A DNA stretch of 64,000 nt from DASQZK01 sp963763215 (GTDB lineage Bacteria > Bacteroidota > Bacteroidia > Bacteroidales > GCA-2748055), in contig CAVXNX010000010.1 in NCBI GenBank assembly GCA_963763215.1, positions 310,001 to 374,000 on the forward strand, given 5' to 3'. A program made the translations under genes and the position numbers. Numbering within the stretch: the first letter of the stretch is position 1; every line of letters starts with the position of its first letter. The notes under the pieces are model-generated. The model worked only from the letters and a program-made list of their open reading frames with translations, searched no databases and was not told where the DNA came from. This document shows, piece after piece, positions 38,934 through 48,047 of the stretch.

Positions 38934-39517
38934 AAAGGGCAAAAGTGTGGCGGAAGATCCATCTTTTCAGCAGCATGCTGATCATCGTCTTCACCTTTTT
39001 CTTCCTGGCGTCGGGATTCGTGATGATCAGCCGTCTTTTCAAACCGCAAAAACCCGTTGTTCATGAAAAAACCCTGCCATTGACCCGGCATTACAGCCAG
39101 GATCCTGAGGCGTTCGGCAAGGAGCTGAAAAAAACCTTCGACCTGAACGGCCGGATGGATAAAGCCAACCATCTGAAAGACGGCCGGTGGAATTTCGTGT
39201 ATTACCGTCCGGGCATTACCGAAAAGGCCATGGTGCATGCCGCACAGGACAGTGTGACCATCACGCGGACGGAACTGCTGTATTTCTCAAGGGTGATGGA
39301 ACGGATCCATCACCTCCGCGGGTACAGAGGCGGATGGAAATATGCGGTCTGGGGCGTACTGATGGACCTCGCCGCGATTTCCCTGATCGTTTTCGCCTTC
39401 ACTGGTATTCTCATGTGGTTCAGGATGCGAAAAAAGTACAGGTACGGATGGTGGTTCCTGGCGGCAGGTTTCGGCGTGACCCTCCTGGTGTTGGTTTCCA
39501 TGTATTTCCTCGGCTAG
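38918..39517 (+). CDS. PepSY-associated membrane protein, second of pair
   Basis: This 199-residue membrane protein starts MAGWIKRAKVWRKIHLFSSM and overlaps the preceding gene by 16 bp, so the two are translationally coupled. It shows an N-terminal membrane helix (LIIVFTFFFLASGFVMISRL), a periplasmic domain (NFVYYRPGITEKAMVHAAQD; MERIHHLRGYRGG) and two C-terminal helices (DLAAISLIVFAFTGILMWF; WWFLAAGFGVTLLVLVSMYF). The architecture mirrors the upstream gene, and together they may form one membrane complex. The role is unknown. A hairpin terminator follows at 39546. Confidence 0.75.
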   Translation: MAGWIKRAKVWRKIHLFSSMLIIVFTFFFLASGFVMISRLFKPQKPVVHEKTLPLTRHYSQDPEAFGKELKKTFDLNGRMDKANHLKDGRWNFVYYRPGITEKAMVHAAQDSVTITRTELLYFSRVMERIHHLRGYRGGWKYAVWGVLMDLAAISLIVFAFTGILMWFRMRKKYRYGWWFLAAGFGVTLLVLVSMYFLG

Positions 39518-39540
39518 GGCCGTTCGGGCATTCCCCTAAA

Positions 39541-39577
39541 AAAAATCCCGCGGCCTGGCAGCGGCAGCGGGACTTTT
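39541..39577. terminator. Bidirectional intrinsic terminator between PepSY genes and nrdJ
   Basis: An A-rich run (39537-39545) leads into a hairpin with arms TCCCGC (39546-39551) and GCGGGA (39567-39572), followed by CTTTT. The A-run serves as a T-run on the opposite strand. The site lies between the 3' ends of convergent genes, where a two-way terminator is expected. Confidence 0.75.
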
Positions 39578-39608
39578 CCTTGGTTTAACAACTTATGCAA
39601 AGGGCGGA

Positions 39609-42225
39609 TCATCCGCATTTGGAATTACCGCAGGAATTACACTTCAGGCAGCCTTCCTCGTACACCAGGTCGCCGGAGCCGCATTCGCTGCACACTTCAT
39701 GGCCCCTGGCCTTCGTTCCGTTGGGAACATACCTTTTCAGGGCCCTTGATACACCAGCTGTCCAGGTATTGATGGTGTCACTGTCGAGGCGCAGCGAATT
39801 GACCAGGTCGAGCACATCTTCAATGGGCATGCCATACCGGAGAACCCCGGAGATGAGCTTGGCATAGTTCCAGTATTCCTTGTTGAACTGGTGGGAGAGT
39901 CCGCCAAGCGTATTTTTATACCCGTATTTATCGGTGTACTGGAAGTCATAACGCGTGCCCGCTTCGTCCTTATTCTTGATGATTTTCCCCCGGGTGATTG
40001 TTTTCGGGATGGGGAACATGTCATCATCCTGCCGGCCGGTGAATATTTCATAGGGACGGTTATCCAGAAGCCCGATAAAGGCGATCCATTTTTCATTATT
40101 GTGCATAAAGCGGAGGATCTCGGCATCGAGGGTTTTCGGCCGTTCGGGTCTTGGTCCGGTCCTCGATGGAAATCGCCGATTTTTTCTTTTTCTCATCACT
40201 GGTGACCAGGACGCCGGTGCGGGAGCCATCCCGGTAGACGGTGACGCCTTTGCATCCGTTTTGCCAGGCTTTGACGTAGAGCTCACCCACGAGGTCCTCC
40301 TTCGCATCGGAAGGCAGGTTGATGGTCACACTGATGGAATGGTCGACCCATTTCTGGATCTGCCCCTGCATCTTGACCTTGGCTACCCAGTCGACATCGT
40401 TGGAGGTCGCTTTGAAATAGGGAGATTTTTCAATGACTCCCTTGATTTCATCGTCGGAATATTCCATCACCTCCTCGACATCGTAACCGTTGACTTCCAG
40501 CCAGGTCATGAATTTATGGTGAAACACATTGTATTCTTCCCAGCTGTCGCCGACTTCGTCGATAAAGGTGATGTGGGCATCTTTATCGTTGGGATTCACT
40601 TTCCGCCGGCGTTTATAGACGGGCAGGAAAACAGGCTCGATCCCGGAGGTGGTCTGTGTCATCAGGCTCGTCGTCCCGGTGGGGGCAATGGTGAGAAGGG
40701 AAATATTCCGTCGGCCGTGAAGCATCATGTCGTTATAAAGATTCTCGTCTTCATTTTTCAGCCTGAGGATGAAAGGGTTATTCTTTTCGCGTTGGGCATC
40801 GAAAATGGCGAAAGGTCCACGTTCAGCCGCCAGTGTGGTGGAAGAGCGGTAGGCTTCGAGGGTGATGGTTTTATGAATTTCGGTGGAGAAATCGATGGCA
40901 TTGTCGCTGCCATAGCGAAGACCGAGGGCGGCGAGCATATCGCCTTCGGCGGTGATTCCCACGCCGGTGCGCCGGCCCTGCGTGGCCTTGATCCGGATCT
41001 TTTCCCAAAGGCGTCGTTCCACCCCTTTCATCTCTTCATCTTCCGGATCATTATCGATCTTCTTGATGATGGCTTCGATCTTTTCGATCTCCAGGTCGAT
41101 GATATCATCCATCATGCGCTGGGCTTTTCTGACATGATCGCGGAAAAGGGTGAAATTGAACCGGGCATTTCCGGTGAAGGGTTCTTCGACATAACTGTAC
41201 AGGTTGATCGCGATCAGCCGGCAGCTGTCGTAAGGACAAAGCGGGATCTCTCCGCATGGGTTGGTCGACACGGTGCGGTAGCCGAGATCGGCGTAACAGT
41301 CGGCCACCGATTCCCTGGAAATGGTATCCCAGAACAGGATGCCTGGCTCGGCCGATTTCCAGGCATTGAAAACGATTTTCTTCCAGAGTTTTCCGGCATC
41401 GATTTCCTGGGTGTAGGTGGGATTTTCCGAATCGATGGGGTACTGCTGAACATAGGGTTTATTGTTGATCACCGCATCCATGAACTCATCATTGATCCTG
41501 ACAGAGACATTGGCGCCGGTTACCTTGCCCGATTCGAGCTTGGCGTCGATAAACCGTTCGGCATCCGGGTGCTTGATGGAAATGGACAGCATCAGTGCCC
41601 CGCGGCGTCCATCCTGGGCCACCTCGCGCGTTGAGTTGGAATACCGCTCCATGAAAGGGACCACGCCCGTGGAGGTGAGCGCGCTGTTTAACACCGGGCT
41701 GCCGGTGGGCCGGATATGGGAAAGGTCATGACCAACACCTCCCCGTCGTTTCATCAGCTGTACCTGCTCCTGGTCGATCTTCATGATCCCGCCATAGGAA
41801 TCGGAAGGGCCATCATGACCGATGACAAAGCAGTTCGACAGCGATGCGATCTGAAAGTGATTCCCAATCCCGGTCATTGGGGATCCTTGCGGGACAATAT
41901 ACCTGAAATCCTTCAGGAGCCCGTAGATCTCCTCCTCCGACATCGGATTCGGGTAGTTTTTCTCGATACGTGCAATCTCCCCGGCAATCCGGTGATGCAT
42001 CATATCCGGGTTCTTTTCGTAAAGGTTTCCGAAGGAATCTTTCAGTGCATACTTATTGATCCATACCCGTGCTGCCAGCTCATCACCTTTAAAATACTTC
42101 AGAGAATCCTGATAGGCTTCGTCATGGGTGAAAATGTTCTTGTTTTCACCATGATTTTTCTTCAGCGCCTGTTCTTTCAACGCCTTTTCGTCAACTGACA
42201 AAACTGTTTTCTTTGTAGCTGCCAT
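39609..42225 (-). CDS. nrdJ: Adenosylcobalamin-dependent (class II) ribonucleotide reductase (frameshift near 40165)
   Basis: This enzyme reduces ribonucleotides to deoxyribonucleotides using a radical generated from adenosylcobalamin. The reconstructed length is about 871 residues. Visible are SLSNCFVIGHDGPSDSYGGI, LMKRRGGVGHDLSHIRPTGS, the active-site STNPCGEIPLCPYDSCRLIA and LTIAPTGTTSLMTQTTSGIE. The C-terminal domain (PYEIFTGRQDDDMFPIPKTI) ends in a zinc-ribbon cysteine set (CSECGSG then CLKCNSCGNSKC). One extra base near 40165 splits the frame. The start is MAATKK at 42225; an ATG at 42234 is also possible. A B12 requirement links it to the corrinoid operon at 15.9 kb. Confidence 0.94.
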
Positions 42226-42234
42226 GTCTTCCAT

Positions 42235-42859
42235 ATCCTTCTTTACTATTAAGGGTTATCAACCAGGTACTTTGGTCTGTTTTCTGCGGGGAAATCGGAT
42301 ATCGCAATTTAGATATCCATGGCCCGCTCACCAAAATTTACCCGACAGGTTTATTAACATTCTCAGAAACTTTTCAACCCAGACCTCTAATGAACTGATA
42401 ATGTACACATTTAAATTAACAATCTCTCAAACCTTTGGAATTTTTTAAGAGATTCAAGTCTTATTCTCTGTATTTATCGGCATTTCCCTGGGCAAAAAGG
42501 CCTGAAAAACAGACCTTGCAAACGGGGAACCTCTGCCATTCAATTTAGGAAGATTTGAATCCCCGGGCCGGTTTTTGCCGGTTGTTTTTATCAACAAAAT
42601 TTGAAGGGATGATGTGCATAAAAAATGTTAAAAAAACTTGATTTAAAGGCATGCCCCGGACCTGCCCGTCATTCCGTGGCCGGGAACGAGGAAACCGCAA
42701 AAAAAGACCCTTCCTTTGTTAGACGGGTTGCCGGTATTGGACACATCGAAGGTGAACCGGATGTTATGCGTATTTTCGCGGGTTTGCCAAGAGATCCCGG
42801 CAAGGTAGAGGCTCCGGATGTTCGCCCTTCGAAGTCCCTTTCCGGAACTGGTTGTATTC
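42235..42859. other. 625-bp non-coding region between kdtA and nrdJ
   Basis: The nrdJ-proximal half (42300-42480) is AT-rich and should hold the nrdJ promoter. I looked for a cobalamin riboswitch on the minus strand and did not find a recognisable B12 box. A short GC hairpin (CCGGTTTTTGCCGG, 42570-42583) lies in the middle. An open frame at 42625-42996 on the plus strand has no coding character. Confidence 0.4.
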
Positions 42860-44111
42860 TTAGAATACGGGGCGTGAAATTTTTTTCAACGATTCATTCA
42901 CAATTTTCCCCGTGGCACCGAGGCGGGAGATCACATAATTTCTGGCCCGGCCGGAGCAGGACTGAAGATATTCTTCATTCTCAAGCAGGCGTGTGAAACG
43001 TTCGGAGAGTGAGGCGTAATCTGAAATGTGAAAAGCCGCCTCGAGCTCAAGCATCTCTTTCGCTTCGAGAAACTTATGGTAGTTGGGTCCGAAAACGACC
43101 GGCAATCCGTAGGTGGCTGCCTCGAGAATGTTGTGGATCCCTCTTCCGAAGCCACCCCCGATATAGGCGATATTGCCATATTTATAGACGGAGGAAAGAT
43201 GGCCGATGGTGTCGATCAGCAGGACCTTTGCCCCGTGTGAACCCGTTTTTCTCCTCCTCGGTGAAGCGGACGACGGGGAACTCGATCATTTCCACCAGAC
43301 GGTAGATTTTCTTTGAGCTGATCTCATGGGGAGCAAGGATGAAGCGGACGTCATCACCGGAACGGTTGATGAATTCCACCAGGATCTCTTCATCGCGGTC
43401 CCAGGTGCTTCCTGCCACGATGATCTTCTTATCCTGCTTGAAACGCTCGATCTTCGGATAATCGAACGACCGGGACGAAATGGCATGCACCCGGTCGAAG
43501 CGGGTGTCACCCGAAACATCGACGCAGGTGATCCCGGCCGAAGCCAGTAACTCCGCCGAGGAGCTGTCCTGCACAAAAAAATGGGTGAAGTAGTTCAGAA
43601 ACTTCCGGTACCAGCTCCCGTACCATTTGAAGAACGCCTGGTCGGCCCTGAATTTCGCCGAGACAAGGAACACGGGAACCTTCTTCTTGTAGAGGGTCCG
43701 AAGGAAGTAATACCAGAATTCATATTTGATAAAGTAGACCGCCGTGGGCTTGACGAGGTTAATGAACCGCCAGGCATTGAAGCGCGTATCGAGCGGAAGG
43801 TACGAGACCAGGTCGGCACCGGGATAATTTTTCCGGAGCTCATATCCCGAAGGGGAAAAGAACGTGAGCAGGATGAAGCATCCGGGAACCCGCTGGCGGA
43901 TCTCTTCGATGACGGGCCGACCCTGTTCGAACTCACCCAGCGACGAGCAGTGAAACCAAAAAACCTGGCCATGGTCGGGGATATTTTTTCTTATCTTTTT
44001 CCACATTCCCCGGCGGCCTTTGAGCCATCGCCTGGCTTTCACATTGAAAGGAGAGGCAAGGAGGAGAAGGAAGAAATAGACGCGAATCCCGATTTTATAG
44101 ATAAATCTCAT
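42860..44111 (-). CDS. kdtA: 3-deoxy-D-manno-octulosonic acid transferase (frameshift near 43235)
   Basis: KdtA/WaaA is a GT-B glycosyltransferase (GT30) that transfers Kdo from CMP-Kdo to lipid A at the inner face of the inner membrane. The reconstructed protein is about 416 residues. Features are an N-terminal membrane anchor (YKIGIRVYFFLLLLASPFNV), WFHCSSLGEFEQGRPVIEEI, KYEFWYYFLRTLYKKKVPVF, the nucleotide-domain IVAGSTWDRDEEILVEF, and after the break IAYIGGGFGRGIHNILEAAT and GLPVVFGPNYHKFLEA. One extra base near 43235 splits the frame. The start is MRFIYK at 44111. This gene shows that the cell makes lipopolysaccharide. Confidence 0.93.
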
Positions 44112-44215
44112 AACATTCCGATTCGGGCACAAAAATAGAATTTAATCCCCGACCGCCATTAAAAAATTCCGGGAATCCCTGTGCGAAGGTGAAAAAAAAG
44201 CCGGAGCTCTTCGGG

Positions 44216-44766
44216 CTACTCGCTGAAAACATTCGATCCGTCACGCTGGATGAAATATTTCAGGTCGATGTCCACGTAGCTGTCCTGCGGCGTTGCACCG
44301 TCGATGATATTCACGCCGGTGATCATGATCTTCACGTAATTTTCCTTGTACGTTTTGAAGGCGTAAACCTGGAACGGAGCAAGGGTGTCGGACAGGCTTT
44401 CGAAGGACGTGTCATCCACGCTCTGGAAAGAATTATAAAAATCGGTGGCCTCCTGGAGGGTTCCAAAACTGGCTTCCTTGTGGAACCCGAATGGATTGTT
44501 CCCCCCGGCCGACAACTGGGCGCCGAGGACACTTCCGTCGGGCCGCTGGACCCGGGTGGGTACCACATCGGGCACCAGTTTCGTGTCGAGGACACTCACC
44601 GGCTTCCCCAGTTCGAAGGAATAGCCCAGGACGTCGTAAACCGTACTACCCAGGAACTGGGTGCTCAGCGTGATCTCATCGCTGTTCACAACGGGGGTTG
44701 AAGGTTTCTTTGTGCACCCGGCGATGAAGAAGGACGAAAATGGCGATAAATGGTATATTTTTTCAT
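44216..44766 (-). CDS. Unrecognised lipoprotein
   Basis: The mature protein (about 160 residues) starts at the lipobox Cys in FIAGCTKKPSTP. The signal peptide is disrupted: from the ATG at 44764-44766 (MKKYTI) two single extra bases must be removed to give a hydrophobic AIFVLLFIAGC, in line with the insertion errors elsewhere. The mature part has no family I recognise; it contains a beta-rich stretch (DEITLSTQFLGSTVYDVLGY) and NYVKIMITGVNIIDGATPQD near the end. It is 12 bp downstream of ald on the same strand, but a functional link is not evident. Confidence 0.55.
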
Positions 44767-44778
44767 GATTGTTCAAAT

Positions 44779-46002
44779 TTAGAATGCGGCCATCAACAAA
44801 TCGAGATCTTTCGAGGGGAGGTCAAAAAGATTGCCGATATAATCACTGGTCAGGATCCCGTTATAGATGTAAACGCCATGCCGCAGACCCTGGTCGCCTT
44901 TGAGCGCCTGGATGAGCCCGCCTGAGTTACCGATATCGAGGAGAATGGGCAGAAAGACATTGCTGATGGCGATGGAGGCGGTCCGGGCAACGCGGGAAGG
45001 AATGTTGGGAAGACAGAAATGGATGATGTCGTGCTTGAGAAAGGCCGGGTTCACCTGGTTGCGGCATTCCGATGTCTCGACGCATCCTCCCTGGTCGATA
45101 CTGATGTCGACGATCACCGATCCCTTTTTCATTTCCCTGACCATCTCTTCGGTCACAAAAAACCGCGGACCTTTTTCCACCATGTAAATGGCGCCGATCA
45201 GCACATCGGCCGATTGCAGGGCCTTCTGGATGACGCGGGGATGAAAAACCGAGGTATGCAGCCGGAAACCGACGTTGTTTTGCAATCGCCTCAACCGGTG
45301 GACCGACTGGTCGAAGACCTTGACAAAGGCACCGAGGCCCATGGCCGCCCTTACGGCATATTCAGCCGCCGTGCCGGCTCCGAGGATCACCACTTCCGTG
45401 GGAGTGATCCCGGTGATCCCGCCCAGCATGACCCCTTTACCTCCGCGGGTGTTGCTCAGGTATTCGGCGGCGATGAGCACAGCCGTATTCCCGGCGATGG
45501 CGCTCATCGAGCGGGTGACCGGGTAGGTATTGTTCTCGTCCTTGATCTTTTCAAAGGCCAGGGCCGTGACCTTCTTGTGGATGAGCGATTCAATGAATTC
45601 CTTGCTCTGGCTGTTCAGATGAAGGGAGGAAATCAGGATCTGCTGCGACCGGAGCATGGCGCTTTCTTTCCGTGTCGGCGGTGCAATCTTCAGGATGATA
45701 TCGGCCTTGTACACTTCCGAGGCTTCATCCCTGATCTGTGCCCCCCGTTCACTGTAATCGTTATCGGTGTAATTGGCAGCCTTGCCGGCATTTGACTGGA
45801 GAATGACCTCATGTCCGTTCCCGGTCAGGATCTCCACGGCCTCAGGGGTGAGCGGAACCCGGCTTTCCAGCTTATGGTCCTCCTTCGGGATTCCAACGAT
45901 CAGTTTCTTTTGCTTTTTTCCCACCTCGAGCATTTCCTCCCTTGGCATCATCCCTGTTTGTGGAAATGAGAAGCGGATACCAGAAGATCCCGGTCTGTCC
46001 AT
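44779..46002 (-). CDS. ald: Alanine dehydrogenase
   Basis: This 407-residue, NAD-linked enzyme interconverts L-alanine and pyruvate plus ammonia. The N-terminal substrate domain begins LIVGIPKEDHKLESRVPLTP, with EVILQSNAGKAANYTDNDY after it. The nucleotide-binding domain has VVILGAGTAAEYAVRAAMGL and IGAIYMVEKGPRFFVTEEMV, then DISIDQGGCVETSE. The C-terminal part ends in the family's SNVFLPILLDIGNSGG. This version is longer at the N-terminus than the Bacillus enzyme, as usual for Bacteroidota. It follows tsaE on the same strand with a 68-bp gap. The frame is intact. Confidence 0.9.
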   Translation of the reverse strand: MDRPGSSGIRFSFPQTGMMPREEMLEVGKKQKKLIVGIPKEDHKLESRVPLTPEAVEILTGNGHEVILQSNAGKAANYTDNDYSERGAQIRDEASEVYKADIILKIAPPTRKESAMLRSQQILISSLHLNSQSKEFIESLIHKKVTALAFEKIKDENNTYPVTRSMSAIAGNTAVLIAAEYLSNTRGGKGVMLGGITGITPTEVVILGAGTAAEYAVRAAMGLGAFVKVFDQSVHRLRRLQNNVGFRLHTSVFHPRVIQKALQSADVLIGAIYMVEKGPRFFVTEEMVREMKKGSVIVDISIDQGGCVETSECRNQVNPAFLKHDIIHFCLPNIPSRVARTASIAISNVFLPILLDIGNSGGLIQALKGDQGLRHGVYIYNGILTSDYIGNLFDLPSKDLDLLMAAF

Positions 46003-46070
46003 TGTCGCGTGTCTTTTATTGAAAGGTCAACTAAAATACTACAATTCCCCCGGATTGTCAAGAAAGAGGG

Positions 46071-46490
46071 TCAGGCATCCGTTTTAACGGATCTCGAGCC
46101 GTCAGGGTTCACCGTTATAAATACTTTTAGGGCATCCGACGGCAGGAGATGTTCTGCTTTTTCAGGCCATTCGATGAAACAGAGGTTGCCGCTGTAGAAA
46201 TAATCTTCATAGCCCAGGTCATAGAGCTCCTCGATCTTCCTGATCCGGTAAAGATCGAAGTGGTAAACCGCCCCGGCGACTTCCGAATTGTACTCGTAAA
46301 CCAGGGCAAAGGTCGGACTGCTAACGACGTCCCTGACCTTCAGCACCTCACATAATGCCTTGATAAAGGTCGTTTTTCCCGCCCCCATCTCCCCATAAAA
46401 GGCAAAGACCCTGTGATCGCCCATGATCCCGGAAAAGGCACGGGCAGCCTGTGGAACGTCTTTTTCTGCCGGAATGTTGAAGACCTTCAT
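46071..46490 (-). CDS. tsaE: tRNA threonylcarbamoyladenosine biosynthesis ATPase TsaE
   Basis: This 139-residue P-loop ATPase works with TsaB and TsaD to make t6A in ANN-decoding tRNAs. The Walker A motif is FYGEMGAGKTTFIKALCEVL, followed by the switch VVSSPTFALVYEY and HFDLYRIRKIEELYDLGYED, and the family-specific FIEWPEKAEHLLP. The start lies 1 bp after the porX stop. Together with tcdA in the window, it gives both an early and the final step of ct6A formation. Confidence 0.93.
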   Translation of the reverse strand: MKVFNIPAEKDVPQAARAFSGIMGDHRVFAFYGEMGAGKTTFIKALCEVLKVRDVVSSPTFALVYEYNSEVAGAVYHFDLYRIRKIEELYDLGYEDYFYSGNLCFIEWPEKAEHLLPSDALKVFITVNPDGSRSVKTDA

Positions 46491-46491
46491 A

Positions 46492-48045
46492 CTAGGTGCT
46501 TAAATAGATGAGCGGAATCAGCATCTCTTCCATGGATATGCCGCCATGCTGGAAGGTGTTCCGGTAGAAATTCACAAACTGGTTGTAATTATTGGGATAG
46601 ATCAGGAAATCATTCTCCCGGGCAAAAATAAAGGATGAGGAAATATTGGGTTTCGGAAGCCTGATTTCCTCAGGGTTCCTGATCTCATAGACATCTCCGG
46701 CATCATAATTCAGGTTCCTTCCGAGTTTATAGCGGAGGTTGCTCGAGGTCTTCTTGTCGCCGATGACCCTGACCGGGTTCTGTACCCGGATCGATCCATG
46801 ATCGGTGGTCAGAATGATCTTGACGTTTTTCCCGGAGAGCAGTTTGAGGAGTTCCAGGAGGTGTGAATGATGGAACCATGAAGCCGTGAGCGAACGGTAA
46901 GAGGCTTCGTTGTCGGCCAGCTCCCGGATCATCTCCATATCCGTACGGGCATGGGAGAGCATATCCACAAAATTGTAGATGATGACATTCAAGTCGTAAT
47001 TCATCAGGTCCTGAAAACTTTCCACCAGCTTCTTACCCGTCCGTTGGTTGCTCACCTTTTCATACCGGAACCGCACATTCTTTCCCACGCGGGATAAAAG
47101 CTTCTCGAAGAGTTCCTTCTCATGAAGGTTCTTCCCGGCTTCATCTTCGTCGAACACCCATAAATCGGGATAGTGGTTAAAGATCTCGAAGGGCATCAGG
47201 CCGGCGAACATGGCGTTCCGTGAGTATTGGGTTGCTGTGGGAAGGATGCTGCAAAAAAGTTCTTCCCGGTCGAGATGGCAAAACTCCGTGATCTCACCTT
47301 CCAGTGTTTTCCACTGGTCGAAACGAAGATTGTCGATCAGGATGAAAAAAACCTTCTCTCCTTTTTCAAGCAGGGGGAACACGCTGCTGGTGATGACCGA
47401 TGGCGAGAGCAGCGGTTTGTCGGGATCATCCCCGCTGAACCAGCGCCTGTAATGACGCGAGATATAGCGGGAAAATTCCTTATTGGCTTCGGTCTTCTGC
47501 ATCAAAAGGATCTCATCCATGTTGGAATCGGAAGAGTTCTGCAGTTCGATTTCCCAGTAGACGATCCGCCGGTAGATCTCAATCCAGTCGTTAAAACGGG
47601 AAGCCGAGTTGATCTGCATGCTGATCTGCCCGAACTGGCTCTGGTAGTTCGATGTGGTCCTCTGGCTGATCAGTTTCTTGGTCTCCGTGTTCTTTTTGAT
47701 GGTGAGAAGAATCTGGTTTGGATTCACCGGCTTGATGAGGTAGTCGGCGATCTTGGATCCGATGGCATCCTCCATGATATTTTCCTCTTCACTTTTCGTG
47801 ATCATGACCACGGGGGTGAAGGGTGTGATCGATTTGATGCGGCTCAGTGTTTCAATCCCGCTCAGGCCGGGCATGTTCTCATCAAGGAAAATCAGGTCGT
47901 ATTCATCCTTCTCCACGAGGCCGATCGCATCCTCCCCGTTTGTGGCGGTGGAGATAAGGTATCCTTTTTCCTCGAGGAAAAGAACATAAGGTTTCAGAAG
48001 ATCTATCTCGTCGTCAACCCATAATATTCTGATTTTCTTTTCCAT
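46492..48045 (-). CDS. porX: PorX: response regulator-PglZ protein of type IX secretion
   Basis: This 517-residue protein has an N-terminal receiver domain (residues 1-125) with acidic pocket residues in ILWVDDEID, the phosphoacceptor Asp in YDLIFLDENMPG, and YLIKPVNPNQILL with the conserved Lys. A helical linker follows, then a PglZ domain of the alkaline-phosphatase superfamily (FILIDNLRFDQWKTLEGEIT; YNFVDMLSHARTDME; IILTTDHGSIRVQNPVRVIG). PorX acts with the kinase PorY to control type IX secretion genes; no porY is in this window. The adjacent porW-like gene supports the assignment. Confidence 0.93.
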   Translation of the reverse strand: MEKKIRILWVDDEIDLLKPYVLFLEEKGYLISTATNGEDAIGLVEKDEYDLIFLDENMPGLSGIETLSRIKSITPFTPVVMITKSEEENIMEDAIGSKIADYLIKPVNPNQILLTIKKNTETKKLISQRTTSNYQSQFGQISMQINSASRFNDWIEIYRRIVYWEIELQNSSDSNMDEILLMQKTEANKEFSRYISRHYRRWFSGDDPDKPLLSPSVITSSVFPLLEKGEKVFFILIDNLRFDQWKTLEGEITEFCHLDREELFCSILPTATQYSRNAMFAGLMPFEIFNHYPDLWVFDEDEAGKNLHEKELFEKLLSRVGKNVRFRYEKVSNQRTGKKLVESFQDLMNYDLNVIIYNFVDMLSHARTDMEMIRELADNEASYRSLTASWFHHSHLLELLKLLSGKNVKIILTTDHGSIRVQNPVRVIGDKKTSSNLRYKLGRNLNYDAGDVYEIRNPEEIRLPKPNISSSFIFARENDFLIYPNNYNQFVNFYRNTFQHGGISMEEMLIPLIYLST

Positions 48046-48047
48046 GC

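Noticed and set aside
40099..41634. Long plus-strand frame (511 codons) opposite nrdJ
   Set aside because: It lies fully antisense to the ribonucleotide reductase coding sequence and has no recognisable domain.
42625..42996. Plus-strand open frame of 123 codons between nrdJ and kdtA
   Set aside because: Composition is not protein-like, it runs into the kdtA gene on the other strand, and no promoter or motif supports it.
46492..48045. PglZ domain as a sign of a BREX phage-defence system
   Set aside because: The PglZ domain is fused to a receiver domain in the PorX arrangement, and no brxC, brxL or pglX gene is nearby.
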